Part shown: one piece after another, positions 1 to 10,770 of the stretch
How positions within the stretch are numbered: position 1 is the stretch's first letter
How the letters are laid out: every line of letters starts with the position of its first letter
DNA from: Eremomyces bilateralis CBS 781.70
Lineage: Eukaryota > Ascomycota > Dothideomycetes > Eremomycetales > Eremomycetaceae
Reading direction: 5' to 3'
Length of the DNA stretch: 64,000 bases
NCBI RefSeq assembly: GCF_010015585.1
Contig: NW_022985068.1
Coordinates: 2,001,911-2,065,910, forward strand
Notes under the pieces: generated by a model
What the model saw: the letters and a program-made list of their open reading frames with translations, nothing else
Databases searched by the model: none
Told to the model about the DNA's origin: nothing
Made by a program: the position numbers and the translations under genes

Positions 1-116
1 TAGGCTATGAGATTGGCGCATCGAAAGCATAGGGCATGGAAGTCGTTGAGGCACCTCATTGTGTAGGTTGAACGACGGAGGATACCCACCACATCGGCGT
101 TGAGGTTATTCATCAT
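1..116 (-). CDS. Possible 5' fragment of an F-box-like protein, cut by the window edge
   Basis: An open frame on the minus strand starts with a double ATG at 116-111 and runs off the left edge after 38 codons. The peptide has the spacing of Leu, Asp-Phe and Cys residues seen at the start of some fungal F-box-like domains (ADVVGILRR, then LNDFHALCFRC). That resemblance is weak and comes from memory. No splice site or promoter fixes the model. It could equally be a chance open frame. I would treat it as a pointer that a minus-strand gene may continue to the left. Confidence 0.25.
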   Translation of the reverse strand, partial: MMNNLNADVVGILRRSTYTMRCLNDFHALCFRCANLIA

Positions 117-2500
117 TAGAATGGAGAATGGGTCAGTAGGGTGTGATATCTAGGGTATTCAATGCCCGACATCACCGATTTTACTGTAAGTTCCACTATA
201 AAATGTTAGTGTGCTACTACTCGTAACTTGTCAGACGGTGTGGTTTTGTGATCTATCTGCTCTGAATATCGTTAGGACAAGATTTCGAGTTATTCTTTCA
301 CCCCCAAATGTTTAGAACGGACTTTTCATGCAGCCCTAGTCCATCCAACCTCCTCACGAGTCATTGAGAATGCGGTATTCCACAATGGGCATTCCAACCA
401 TGGAGTTGGCCAAAGTCCACCACTAAAGCCCCAGGACAGGAGTATTTCATACCTCGATCGGGAATGCATTTTACATTGTGTTCAGCTCCGTTCGCGGGCG
501 GTTCGCCCCCTCCGAACGATCGGCAGAAAGATCGACAGTATGTTGCCAAGTCCCAGCACCGATCCGCGATGAGGAAGACATCGAGTCCGAATGGCACCAC
601 GTACGTACAGAAGTTTAGCAGCGTTAGGGTAATGCAGTCATAGCCTCGCAGGCGTTCCAACAAGAAAAAGCATGTATACAGTACCATCCCATTCACACCA
701 GGGCACCCGGTGCAATAGACCACCTACTGTCAGCCGCAGGAGAGTCCTGAACCCAACGAGCCTGTTTGTAGACAACCGAGTCGAAGGCAGTGATGACATA
801 AGCATATTCGAGAAGGGCGATGTTTGTGGATGATGATCAATGGTGTCGTGTCTAGGGGGTGGATGTGGATAGGGTTACATCACTCATGATCTCACATTCA
901 GACAAGTTCGGTAGACCTGGTGAGATTCGATATACTTTGAAGCATTGGAATCTAAGTGGTACAAATGGCTTATGTGTGAAAGGTGTGAAAAGTGTGAAGG
1001 GTGAGGAGAGCGGGTGTTGGGCGCGTCTTGAAACCCGACCGAATCAACGGATCGGGCCAGGCTGGGGCGAAGGCGTGAAGGATGATGAGATGGAGACGAA
1101 TCAATGGATCAAATGAATGGTGGATGCAGTGGACTGTTCATTTCTTATTTTCCTTGGGGCTGTTGGTGGTTGGCGAGGATGAATTGAAAATGAATTGAAA
1201 ACGGACTTGCTAGAGTTGACACTGTGATACTCCCATAGTTACCTATCTCCCAATTATTACCATATTGCCTTCTCGCTCCCTCGATTGCCCTCTTTCTCCC
1301 CTAAGGGATCTCCGGCTTTCGCCCCTCTAGAAGTTGAGGTCTTTAAGCCCAGCACTTTAATAATAATACTGCATTTGAGTCATTCCGCTCTGACACGCCT
1401 GTGTTTCCAAACTCTTGCTGAAGACGTAATACTGGTATTCGGTAACTACGGAGGAACCGACAAAGTATTAATCGCTCCTACGACGAGTGCTACGCCGCGA
1501 CGCTTTCATCTTATCCCTACATTAATTACCCAACCAATCCCAAGGAAGTGTCATTACTTTGGAGTCTAGTTAGCCGTACCGGTGTACTGCTAATTATCGC
1601 TTGCTCGTTGGAAGACTTGGAACGTGCTGCTTGTCCCCTCCACCCGTCCTACTACTCATCACTTGCCGTATCCTGGTTTCCAACTTACCTACGTACCAGC
1701 TCCAGCGTTTACGACGAACCTCCATCTTTTCCTTCGCTTCATCTTTACTCCTCGTGCTCGACTGCCTACTTCTATCCCTCTCCGCACGCCGAGACTTGCT
1801 GGTATCGTCGCCTACCATTCGTTTCAGCCTTCTCCGACTTGTCCTTGTTCATCTGACGCCCACCTGAACCTCCCGACAACGATCCACGTATCTTGCCTCC
1901 CTGCCGATTCAGCAGGTTTGCTCAGTAACGAGAAACCCACACCCCAAGACTTATCGTCCGAAAGCGCTGCTGCCTATCATTGGATTCAACGTCAACATTC
2001 TCTACCCGGGTTGAAAGCATCGCGCCAACGTTCAAGATTGCCCATCGAATGCCCACTCGGCCAGACCGTCGAGTTCAAGACTAAGAAGATTGCCATTCTC
2101 ACAACCCGACGGCATCGACCTACGGATAAGTGATCCAGGATATCAAGCTCGCCGTTGTGGTGGTTGACTCGACCGCTTCGGACGATATCCATCACCCCGG
2201 AGGTTGGGCTGCCATACAATCCTAACCCAAACGCAGCGACGTGGTGCATTCTAGAAGTTAATCAAGTGTCACTGCCGGCCTGGTCCATAAATCCCTGAAG
2301 CTAGATTACAAACCTCCAGATCGGACCCTCAATCACCCTCGTTGGACTTGATCCATCCGGGATCTCATCATCCTGCGTCGGTCGGTGGCACCCTCGTGCT
2401 ACCTATCATCTTCCTCCTTTATATCCTTCACCGCTTCCTAAGCATATCCCCGATCCACAGACCGCTCATCAATAATCCCCTCCGCCCGAACTTGATCACA
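117..2500. other. Gene-poor stretch and probable 5' leader/promoter of the MAPKK gene
   Basis: No open frame here looks like a protein family. A minus-strand frame at 361-723 is Cys-rich but lacks an ATG at its 5' end. From about 1620 to 1860, and again from 2340 to 2500, the plus strand is strongly pyrimidine-rich (CCT/TCC/TTC runs), which is typical of filamentous-fungal promoters and leaders just upstream of a start codon. The frame that continues upstream of 2501 without a stop (back to about 2342) is most simply leader. The conserved protein start is at 2501. Confidence 0.5.
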
Positions 2501-4055
2501 ATGTCTTCCCCCGCCCCACTTCTCCGACCTCCCATCCCCGGCGCTCGAAGCAATAGCGCATCGAGACCACCACGACTTGGCCTTGCGATACCCCCCTCAC
2601 CCAATGTACGACCAGTTGTAAATGGCTCGACGAGCATCCCGGAGCTACCCAAACTTTCCACATCCGAACCACCTGGTCTCCGACTAAACACACCCATGGG
2701 AACCAATGCTACTCCACAAGAAGGCGCTCGTCCGCAACGGAGACGACCGCCACTGCTCATTCCGGGTATATCGGCAGGTGGGTCGAGTGATACGAGTGAT
2801 CTATCAGGAAGTGTGGGGGGTGAATCACAAATGGGTCTGCCTACTTCGGCCACGTCAATGGCAGACTACGCTGCTGCCATTCGAAAAGAACCAATATCTG
2901 CCGGTTCCTCATACTCTGGGGATGGGAAGGAAGGGGGCGCCCCCATGGAGCGAGAGAATAGTGTCAGCGCCTTGCTACCGGACCTGGAAGCCTTGAGCTT
3001 GGAGAAAGGGAGACCGCTGGACGTGGACGATTTGGATGATGCTAGCTGGAAAGCTGCTAGTAGGGATGGCCGTATTGAAGAACTCGGGAGCTTAGGAGAA
3101 GGTGCTGGCGGGGCCGTGACGAGATGCAAAGTGAGAGGGGGAAAAACGGTGTTTGCACTGAAGGTATGGTGTCGGTTGATTTCATTGTTTTCTGACGAAG
3201 AACTAACTCCGGAAGATCATCACCACCAACCCGGACCCCGATGTCAAGAAGCAGATCGTGCGAGAGTTAAGCTTCAACAAGCAATGTGCGTCGGACCATA
3301 TCTGTCGATACTACGGCGCTTTCATGGACGATAGCTCCGGGACCATCAGCATTGCTATGGAATACTGCGAGGGTGGCTCTCTTGACAGCATCTACCGTGA
3401 AGTCAAAGGCCTGGGCGGACGAACCGGAGAAAAGGTCCTCGGAAAGGTCGCTGAAGGAGTACTCAAGGGTCTGACCTACCTCCATGAGCATCGTATCATC
3501 CATCGCGACATCAAACCCTCGAACATTCTGTTGTGCCGCGACGGCCAAACGAAACTTTGCGATTTTGGGGTTTCTGGGGAGTTCGGAACCAAAGGCGATG
3601 CGAATACGTTCATTGGAACAAGTTATTATATGGCCCCTGAAAGGATCACTGGCCAGTCATATACCATCACTAGCGATGTGTGGAGCACGGGAGTTACTCT
3701 ACTGGAAGTTGCTCAACACCGATTCCCATTCCCGGCCGACGGAACCGAAATGCAACCTCGAGCTGGCCTGATCGACCTTCTCACCTACATCGTTCGACAA
3801 CCGATTCCGGTCCTGAAGGATGAACCGGAGAGCGGCATCAAGTGGAGCGGGAATTTCAAATATTTTATCGAGTGCTGGTAAGTACACAAACCGATTACTT
3901 GGTTGATATGCTAATGCCATGTTAGTCTCGAGAAGGACCCAGCCCGACGAGCTACACCATGGAAAATGCTTGACCATCCATGGATGGAAGAGATGAAAGC
4001 AAAGAAGGTCAATATGGAACACTTCTTGCGACAGGTGTGGGATTGGAAGGATTAA
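2501..4055 (+). CDS. MKK1: MAP kinase kinase of the cell-wall-integrity pathway (Mkk1/2, MkkA type)
   Basis: A dual-specificity kinase expected to phosphorylate the Slt2/MpkA MAP kinase in the Pkc1-Bck1-Mkk-Slt2 cascade. Exons are 2501-3163, 3216-3877 and 3926-4055; the two introns are 52 and 48 nt, and the second carries a TGCTAAT branch site. The product is 484 aa. Residues 1-190 are Ser/Pro-rich and begin [11 protein letters not shown], as in filamentous-fungal Mkk proteins; a basic patch followed by hydrophobics ([11 protein letters not shown], about residue 78) resembles a MAPK docking site. The kinase domain follows: Gly-rich loop GEGAGGAV, the VAIK-type lysine at the exon 1/2 junction (residue 221), HRDIKPSN (about 317), DFG (about 337), and an activation loop with candidate phospho-threonines in [13 protein letters not shown], then APE. 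All catalytic residues are present. The start was chosen because the conserved N-terminus begins there; there is no stop in the frame upstream as far as 2342. Confidence 0.93.
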
Positions 4056-4556
4056 GCAAGGTTGAATGACCGCAAGTCGACCAGCGACTTTGAGTGCCTC
4101 AGGGTGCCTTTCATTCCAAGGCACTCTGCTGTAGAACAGAGGAATCACCGCGCCGCGGGCAACTTTGGGAATATAAGAGGTATATTACGCCGTCGGGCGA
4201 CATGTATGCTCTGCAAGGGGGAAAGGATTCATGGATGCCACTTGGTCTATCTGCTGGCATTAGATGGAGCGACCGTAAGATAGGTCTACTGGTGTTTTTG
4301 GTAAGAGACGAAGCATCATGTCATCACATAAACCATACCCAAGCGAATGGAATCGTCTAAGGAAGCATCAGCACTCCACATGTGGTAACGTGAACAAGAA
4401 GCCAGCAGTGACTATGCTGAATAATACGCTTATACGCGTACCTGCTGTCACTACCTTACCGTGCTTACCTCCTAGATCTTCAACGCTCAACCTCATCCAG
4501 TTCGCCCACAGTCCGCTGTCCTTCGCCACTTGATACACGGCAGATAGCACGGGTAG

Positions 4557-4591
4557 CACGTGATTAGTGTGGCAAGTCCGAGTATCACGTG
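4557..4591. promoter_or_regulatory. Pair of CACGTG (E-box) motifs upstream of BBP
   Basis: Two copies of CACGTGA lie at 4557-4563 and 4586-4592, 29 bp apart and in the same orientation, 130-165 bp before the BBP start codon. CACGTG is the core site of bHLH factors such as Cbf1. The same hexamer recurs upstream of several other genes in this window. Function is inferred. Confidence 0.5.
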
Positions 4592-4721
4592 ACCCTGGAT
4601 GTTTCGTGACTGCGCTGAGATTCTTTTGACACTGCATCCACGACATTTGTCTAGTTACTTTTCGCTTTATTGAAACTCGATATTCAACGGATCCTAAGTT
4701 CATCCAAGAAATCGCTTCAAA

Positions 4722-6773
4722 ATGGCGTGGCGCAACCAAGGAATCACTGGTTCCAACAACATCCCGTTAGGAAATCGCCGCCGTTTTGGCGATGGTGATG
4801 GGCCGCAAGATGGCTTCACGCCATCGGAGACTGGGAGTCCAGCCCCAGACCTGAAGCGTGGACGCAGTCCAATTCGAGGTAAGCATCAAACAAGATGACA
4901 ACACTACTTGCGAATCCTAACTTTTATCGCAGAGTTGAACCCCGACGGCACGAAGAAGCGAAAGAAGCGAAACCGATGGGGCGATGCGACAGAGAACAAG
5001 GCCGCGGGTCTCATGGGATTGCCGACAGCTATCATGGCCAATATGACTACTGAACAGCTGGAGGCTTATATCGTCCATCTGCGCATCCAGGAGATCAGCG
5101 AGAAGCTGCGGATTAACGATGTTGTCCCAGCTGAAGGCGACAGGTGAGTGCCCGTTTTCCGTCTCATCTCCGGTAGCTAACCTCGAGCATAGATCTCCAT
5201 CCCCTCCTCCACAATACGACAACTTCGGCCGTCGCGTGAATACTCGAGAATACCGTTACCGAAAGCGTTTGGAAGATGAGCGGCACAAGCTCGTCGAGAA
5301 AGCGATGAAGATGATCCCAAACTATCATCCACCATCTGACTACAGACGGCCTACCAAGACCCAGGAGAAGGTCTATGTGCCTGTTAACGATTATCCAGAG
5401 ATTAACTTCAGTATGATTGCTAACCCTCGATTTCTAACCCATAACTACCCAATTTCTGTATCTTGTAGCTTCCATGCACCTCGTAGGGTCATGGACAAGT
5501 TGCGCTTGATTTCTCTAACTTTGCTTTCATTTGCGTCATCTTGCAGATACTAACACTTAGACTTTTTCCTACTAACAGTTGGACTACTTATCGGACCACG
5601 TGGAAATACTCTAAAAAAGATGGAAACCGAATCTGGCGCAAAGATCGCCATCCGTGGCAAAGGATCTGTCAAGGAAGGAAAAGGTCGATCTGACGCGGCT
5701 CACTCCAGCAACCAGGAAGAAGATTTGCATTGCTTAATCATGGCCGATTCGGAGGACAAGGTGATTAAGGCGAAGAAGCTCATCCATAACGTTATTGAAA
5801 CGGTACGTTACTCCTCCCTCGTTGAGACATCGAAACTGACAGGCATAGGCCGCTTCCATCCCAGAAGGACAGAACGAATTGAAGCGGAATCAACTTCGCG
5901 AACTCGCAGCCCTCAACGGTACTTTGCGAGACGATGAAAATCAGGCCTGCCAGAATTGTACGTCTCCATTTTCCATCATAGCTTTCTTTCTAACAAATTA
6001 CAGGCGGCGAGATCGGTCACCGAAAATACGACTGCCCTCAACAACGGAATTTCACCACAAATATCATCTGCCGAATCTGCGGTAATGCAGGCCACATGGC
6101 ACGAGATTGTCCCGATCGTCAACGAGGTACCAATTGGCGGAACGATGACCGAGGTCCTCGCCCAGCTGGCAGGATCGGAGCTGGAGATGCTGTGGATCGC
6201 GAATACGAATCCCTCATGCAAGAGCTGTCGGGTGGTGCCGCATCCAGCGGTGCCCAGCAAAGGATCGAGTACAATGATGAGGGTTACGGTGCTGCAGCTG
6301 GTGGCGAAAATCTCAAGCCCTGGCAACGTGGTCCAACTGGGGCTCCCGCGCCATGGCAGCAACGAGACAACGATCGCGGTGCCTCAGGATCGGCTCCCGC
6401 GCCATGGGCTGCTGGTGGAAGCGGTAATCGAACAAACGACAGCTACGGATATGGCCAGCAGCAGGGATATGGTGCCCCTCCGGCTCCATCTGGGGCTGCA
6501 CCTTGGCAGCAGGCAGCGCCTCCCGCTCAAGCTTCAGGTTACGGGTATGGATACCCTGCCGGTGGTTATGGTGCGCCTGGTGCACCTGGTGCGCCACCTG
6601 CGCCGGGCATGTATCCTGGGTATGGTGATAGTGCGGCTCCTCCACCTCCACCTCCGACTGATGCTGCTCCTCCTCCAGTAAGTAACTGACGATTGTCCAT
6701 TTTGTTTTACCATCATCTGACAAGCTCTCAGCCACCGAACGAGCAACCTCCTCCACCTCCCCCTGGCGCTTGA
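4722..6773 (+). CDS. MSL5: Branchpoint-bridging protein (BBP/SF1, Msl5 homologue)
   Basis: Binds the intron branch site (UACUAAC-like) during early spliceosome assembly in the nucleus. Seven exons: 4722-4878, 4933-5143, 5193-5410, 5579-5802, 5849-5957, 6004-6677, 6732-6773, giving 544 aa. Domain order: a short N-terminal region with a [11 protein letters not shown] motif (the Trp-containing U2AF-ligand element of SF1); a KH/QUA2 domain with [10 protein letters not shown] and the GPRG loop at residues 201-204; two CCHC zinc knuckles (C304-C307-H312-C317 and C329-C332-H337-C342); then a Gly/Pro/Tyr/Ala-rich tail ending in polyproline. Five of the six introns are 46-54 nt. The third (5411-5578) is 168 nt and unusual. 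All exon joins preserve frame. The exon 3/4 join rebuilds the conserved [12 protein letters not shown] segment, which fixes that intron. Confidence 0.95.
5411..5578 (+). other. Long third intron of BBP with five CTAAC motifs and several alternative acceptors
   Basis: The intron opens GTATGA and closes ACTAACAG. Inside it are five CTAAC pentamers, at about 5420, 5434, 5515, 5550 and 5571; the last two are exact TACTAAC. Alternative AG acceptors include TTGTAG (ends 5468) and TTGCAG (ends 5546). Using the acceptor at 5468 without removing the rest leads to an early stop. The last TACTAAC sits too close to the acceptor to serve as its branch point, so the one at about 5550 is the likely one in use. 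Confidence 0.7.
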
Positions 6774-7220
6774 AGTTCCGCGCAGTTGCCCGGTCCTTAC
6801 GTGCAAGGGGTTCAGTGTCCTTCGAGACACCTCCGTGTTTCGAGGAGAGGAGAATTGAGGTCTTCACCCAGGCCTGGTTGGTGCGTGTCCGTTCGTATGC
6901 CGGGTTTTTTACCCAGGCGTTTCCTGGCGATGGTATTGAATGTATTCTAGAAAATTGCATACCTGATTTGTAGATTCATTCCAAATCTGGGCATGCATAA
7001 GTTGTGTTTCAGACTAACGTTAAAGGAAGACTATTCGACTTCCTCAGGGGCAGTAAATATCAAGACGGATTGCTGCATCCGGGGTATAAAAAGTTGATTG
7101 CCTTTTGCCTTCGACGTACACCCCCAGCCTATTAAAACGGAGAATCGAATCAGCTCCCTAAATTAAAAAGAATATAAAGGGGGATCTCTGTCTTTAAGAA
7201 AGGTAATAGGGCGCAAAAGC
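6774..7220. other. 3' flank of BBP, no gene seen
   Basis: Contains the BBP 3' region and a short A/T-rich stretch (about 7130-7200). No coding signal or RNA gene is recognised. Confidence 0.5.
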
Positions 7221-7370
7221 CGGCAACGATTGAGGGTCCTCGACGCCCTGGGGGTATACTTCAGGACCATCAACAGGAGGCGGAAGCACGCGACGATTCA
7301 GAGTCCTTGACGCCATGAGATTATGCTTCGGGGGGATCAATTTCTTCCTCCATATGCTGCGTTGGGTCAC
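7221..7370 (-). repeat. Two tandem degenerate copies of a dispersed, coding-like repeat
   Basis: Copy A (about 7221-7274) and copy B (about 7271-7370) resemble each other and two other places in the window (about 10500-10600 and 20699-20795). Read on the minus strand, copy A gives VDGPEVYPQGVEDP and copy B gives HMEEEIDPPEA, matching MQEDIDGPEAYTQ and HLEKEVDGPEA at the other sites. The shared peptide suggests remnants of a multicopy gene or element, not a simple DNA repeat. The copies are short and divergent. Confidence 0.5.
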
Positions 7371-7626
7371 ATGTGTTGGAATGTAATTAGTTTCATTTCA
7401 TCCGTTATGACTTTGCCTTCAATCATTTCACTATTTCACCATTTCACCCAGTTTCGCCGCTCTTGTTACTTTTCCTTCGCTCCTGTTTTCTCCCTCATCC
7501 TTAATCAACATCCCGTACAGCAACATCACGCTTCCTGGGGATACACCGCGTCCATTTCTGTAAGTACTTACGAATCTCAAATTAGATATGCATCTCTTTC
7601 AACAGTGAGCAGCAACAAGTTCGTCG

Positions 7627-8577
7627 ATGCAGACAATGGAGTCGATGACAATGAACAACGCCGAAATCGAGCAACTCTCTGTCACGTAGGTGAAGAAGGT
7701 CAGGTATCCAACGTCAACTTGACAAGGCGATCTGGGCTTTCGAGAAGGAGAAGCTAGAAGTACGGGCATCCAATGCCGAGCAGGAACTCGCTCAGCTACT
7801 TTGGAGGGACCACAATCAATACTCCGAACTCGACCCCAGTCTCGGTCATCTACAAAACTGCTTGGCCATTGAGAAGAAACGCATAGATGGTTAAAGAGGG
7901 TCTCCGAGATGAAGGCGACCTATAAGCAGGAGATAGCTTCTCTCCGGGATGAGATCCAGAAACTACGCGAAGAGGTGGATGCTCTCCAAGGCGAGATTTA
8001 TCAGCCTCGCGGGTTGGCTCCCTTCTTGTGCTCCCAGGAGCCGTCCGCCTCTATCCTGGAAGCTTCAGCATCTTCCTCGGCGGTTGGTCCCGCTCCGACC
8101 CCTCCTGCTCCTCCTGCTCCCTCACACCTAATTCTGGCGTTCCCACTCCCCCTGTCGCTCAGCCTACTCCTATGATACCCCCGCCCACTCTGCTCTATCC
8201 ACTTCCCCCATCAACATGACGCAGGATGTACGCAAATGTCCTGGTCAAGTCCCTTTGCCCCTGCAATATGCTGGACCACGCTTGTGGCGGGATTGGCTGC
8301 ACACTACGCCATTTTTGTCCCTGGGGGTGGTTTCAATCCCAGAGCGCCTACTAGAATTGCAGGTCCTACCCCGGTGTGAAGTCACGGGGAATTTGCCCGA
8401 AGGATCACTCGGTCATGCCGATATGTGATGATTCTCTCTGGGTCAAGTTTAACTATCCTAAGGAAGAGGCATGTGGTCAATGCTCGAAGATGCACATCGA
8501 GCACCAGTGGGAGGAAACGGTGAAATACCTGAGATGGTTGTCATCAAGCCATGATCTCAATACGGCTTGCTATTAAT
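7627..8577 (+). pseudogene. Probable decayed gene: coiled-coil, proline-rich and Cys-rich segments
   Basis: A leader intron looks intact (GTAAGT at 7560 to CAACAG at 7605, 46 nt), followed by ATG at 7627. The next segment reads as a coiled coil (AIWAFEKEKLEVRASNAEQE, later KATYKQEIASLRDEIQKLRE), then a proline-rich linker, then a Cys-rich stretch with CPCNMLDHAC and GICPKDHS followed by ACGQCSKMH. These pieces do not lie in one frame: an early stop at about 7687 can be bypassed only by a poor splice site, there is a one-base shift near 7890, and two stops interrupt the Cys-rich part (about 8218 and 8354). The last two sit just before CAG acceptor-like sites, so an intact multi-exon gene with odd introns is a minor possibility. 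The family is not recognised. Confidence 0.4.
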
Positions 8578-9388
8578 CGAGCTGGTTGCATCTCTTTATC
8601 TGAGATGGACGGTCATCCACATATCGCCTCAATTCGGCATGCTCTTCTGCTAGGTGTCGATCATTTCATCATTCCGCGTCTAAAAGTATAGATAGAACCA
8701 TCAATATCAACACAACTTGCTGTTGTGCTCTGCTGTCCACTTGATGAAATAACACCCACTATATTACCAATACATGGTGATCCCGTAGTATGCGTGTGAC
8801 GACTCTACCAATCTCTGGGAGACCATCGTTCTGAAAGTTTTGACTTGTAGCGCCAACATCTCCATCCAACAGATGCTGAACCACAACTCACTCCATACAA
8901 GTAGAACCCGGTCCAGAGTTGGCGTGGACGATATGGACGGTCAACATGGTCAGTTGAAGTGCTGACGTGCCTTCTGTACGTCGCTACAGATGGCTTCATG
9001 CTCTGGGTTGCACTGCTGCCAAGTCAGGGGCTCCAGAGGTGTGGTGTTCCAGCAAACTCCAAGCAGTAGCTGCCAACCTGGGTTTATGTTGTGGCGCAGA
9101 CCATCTGCTCCCGCCTCACTGCAGCTCTACAGTACTCCCAACTCCCGCCCTTGCGTAACCTAGGTAGTGAAACGCCTACATATAGTCCATACACTAATCG
9201 CCAATACACTGCATCATGTTTCTCTATTGTTCAATACCTGCCACACCGTCTACATCAATGTAGTCGGGTGCTGGGTACCAGGAGTTGTTTTCAGTTTCCT
9301 TCTGTCTTTCATTTCTGTTTCAGTTTGGTGGGGTAAGGCCGCAAGGCTACAGAGCTACAAGACGCCAAGGCCATAAGACTACAGGGTT
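8578..9388. other. Non-coding stretch left of the MITE
   Basis: Only short frames in mixed orientations; no recognisable domain, tRNA or repeat end. Two minus/plus frames of about 60-80 codons have no supporting features. Confidence 0.4.
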
Positions 9389-10096
9389 CCCCTCCCTTAC
9401 CTCAGCAAGCTCAGGCTATTTGTGGTCGTGCCTGAGGCAACAAACCACACTATACCTAATCGGTCAATGCAGTTCTCGAACAAATAGCCTGAGGATTCTG
9501 TCAATGGTTCACACTGACTGTTCGATAATTTTCATGTGTTTTTCACGATTTTGGAAACCTCACTTTTGCATATTCTTCAATAACAACACAAGGACTTATT
9601 ATAATTACCCTTAAATTCACTGGGCTGTGCAGCAAGATATACTTTATCTAGAATTTGAATTTTTTCCACTCCGGATGCTTGTGGCTTGCAAAAAATGCTG
9701 ATATGTAAGGAACCAAATTGCATCAGAATCGTCAACCAACCACCGCAGTTCGAGTACCAGTTCGTAGCTATTCTCTGCTCTCTGGAGACGTTGGGTTCAG
9801 TCGTACGCTGCGCCGAGAGGAGATTCGATCTGAAATCGTCCAAATTTCACTGGGTTGTCAAGAAACGATAGAAGATTCGATTGAACGTGTCAATTTTACT
9901 GTGTGATAGCTCGTTGTGGAGGAAAACGAGGTTGAAGTGATTAAATTGCTCTCATACAAACAATCTCGACTCAGGCCGAAAATCAATGACAGGATCCTCA
10001 GGCTATTTGGTAGAGGACCATACCAATTAGGTATAGCGCGGTCCGTTGCCTCAGGCACTACCACAATGGCCTGAGCTTGCTGAGGTAACCCCTCCC
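9389..10096. mobile_element. Non-autonomous hAT-like DNA transposon (MITE) with 8-bp target duplication
   Basis: The element spans 9397-10088 (692 bp) and is flanked on both sides by the same 8 bp, CCCCTCCC (9389-9396 and 10089-10096). Its ends are long inverted repeats of about 110 bp: left arm 9397-9508, right arm 9981-10088, beginning TTACCTCAGCAAGCTCAGGC on each strand. The arms are roughly 80% alike by eye. Within the arms CCTGAGGC/GCCTCAGG recurs several times, like the subterminal repeats of hAT elements. An 8-bp duplication is characteristic of the hAT superfamily. The interior holds no transposase frame, so mobilisation would need an enzyme from elsewhere. The perfect duplication indicates a single undisturbed insertion. 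Confidence 0.82.
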
Positions 10097-10207
10097 AACC
10101 ACATTCCCACGTGACTCCCTATTCTCGACTAGTTTCGTAATTTCGTCTCTTCAACACAACACAGTTATTCGTTGATTAATTTTGTTCTGAAAATTGATAT
10201 ATATCAA

Positions 10208-10322
10208 GCATCAGTGGTGTAATGGTAACATTTCAGCCTTCCATTACGTAAGCTAATCAGGCAGCAACCTGAAAGCGACGAAAAGATAGCTGGGGCTTCG
10301 GGTTCGATTCCCGGCTGATGCA
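10208..10322 (+). tRNA. tRNA-Gly (anticodon UCC) with a 44-nt intron
   Basis: The acceptor stem pairs GCATCAG with CTGATGC, followed by discriminator A. The D-arm carries the A box (TGGTGTAATGGTAAC), and the T-arm is TCGGG-TTCGATT-CCCGG, carrying the B box GGTTCGATTCC. The anticodon stem pairs TCAGC (10233-10237) with GCTGG (10289-10293), with one T-G pair; the loop reads C-T-TCC-A, so the anticodon is TCC at 10240-10242. An intron of 44 nt (10244-10287) sits between positions 37 and 38, the canonical place. As usual for eukaryotic tRNA genes, CCA is not encoded. The gene starts 112 bp after the end of the MITE and its target duplication. Confidence 0.92.
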
Positions 10323-10332
10323 TAGGATTTCC

Positions 10333-10338
10333 TTTTTT
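10333..10338 (+). terminator. Pol III terminator (T6) after tRNA-Gly
   Basis: A run of six T residues begins 11 bp after the mature tRNA end, as expected for RNA polymerase III termination. A second T5 run follows within 20 bp as a possible back-up. Confidence 0.75.
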
Positions 10339-10499
10339 GGATTTCCCTTTTTGAACACTTCTTGAGTGTTTCCTTTCCTCCTTCGCACCTTCCCCTTTTT
10401 TGACGATGTCAAAGGAACCACGTGTTCTCCAACTGTGTTAAAGAACTTCTGGCTTGACTCTCCGCTAGCTCAAGTAAAAGGATCACTGTACTGACCTGG

Positions 10500-10770
10500 T
10501 CATTCTTTCTTTGTCTTTCGCGGATTAGGAGTATTGATGACCTGTGTATATGCTTCAGGCCCATCAATATCTTCTTGCATAGATGGTGAATCCAAGACGA
10601 GTCCTGGTATCTCCTCGGAGAATATCAATGATGTTGTGCACCAGTTTTGCAGCGGGGGATTTCGGGCCTCCTGAAATACTGCACTCAGAGGTAGAAGCGA
10701 GGTTTGTTTATGGAATATTGGTACCCAGATCGCATTCGCTGCATCATCTTGCTTGACCGATGCTGTCTGA
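10500..10770 (-). repeat. Coding-like remnant sharing the DGPEAY peptide with other copies
   Basis: On the minus strand an open frame of about 88 codons runs from roughly 10766 down to a stop at 10502-10500. It begins just after an acceptor-like TTTCAG and includes AANAIWVPIFHKQT, PPLQNWCTTSLIFSEE and MQEDIDGPEAYTQ. It has no good start codon. The last part matches the repeats at 7221-7370 and 20699-20795. It looks like the last exon of a degenerate family member. The function is unknown. Confidence 0.4.

Noticed and set aside
361-723. Minus-strand frame of 120 codons near the left edge
   Set aside because: Its 5' end is a GTG, not ATG; the composition is Cys/Leu-rich without a domain, and no intron or promoter logic supports it.
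6313-6960. Minus-strand frame of 215 codons across the BBP C-terminus
   Set aside because: It is antisense to the Gly/Pro/Tyr-rich BBP tail, which lacks stops on the opposite strand because of its composition.
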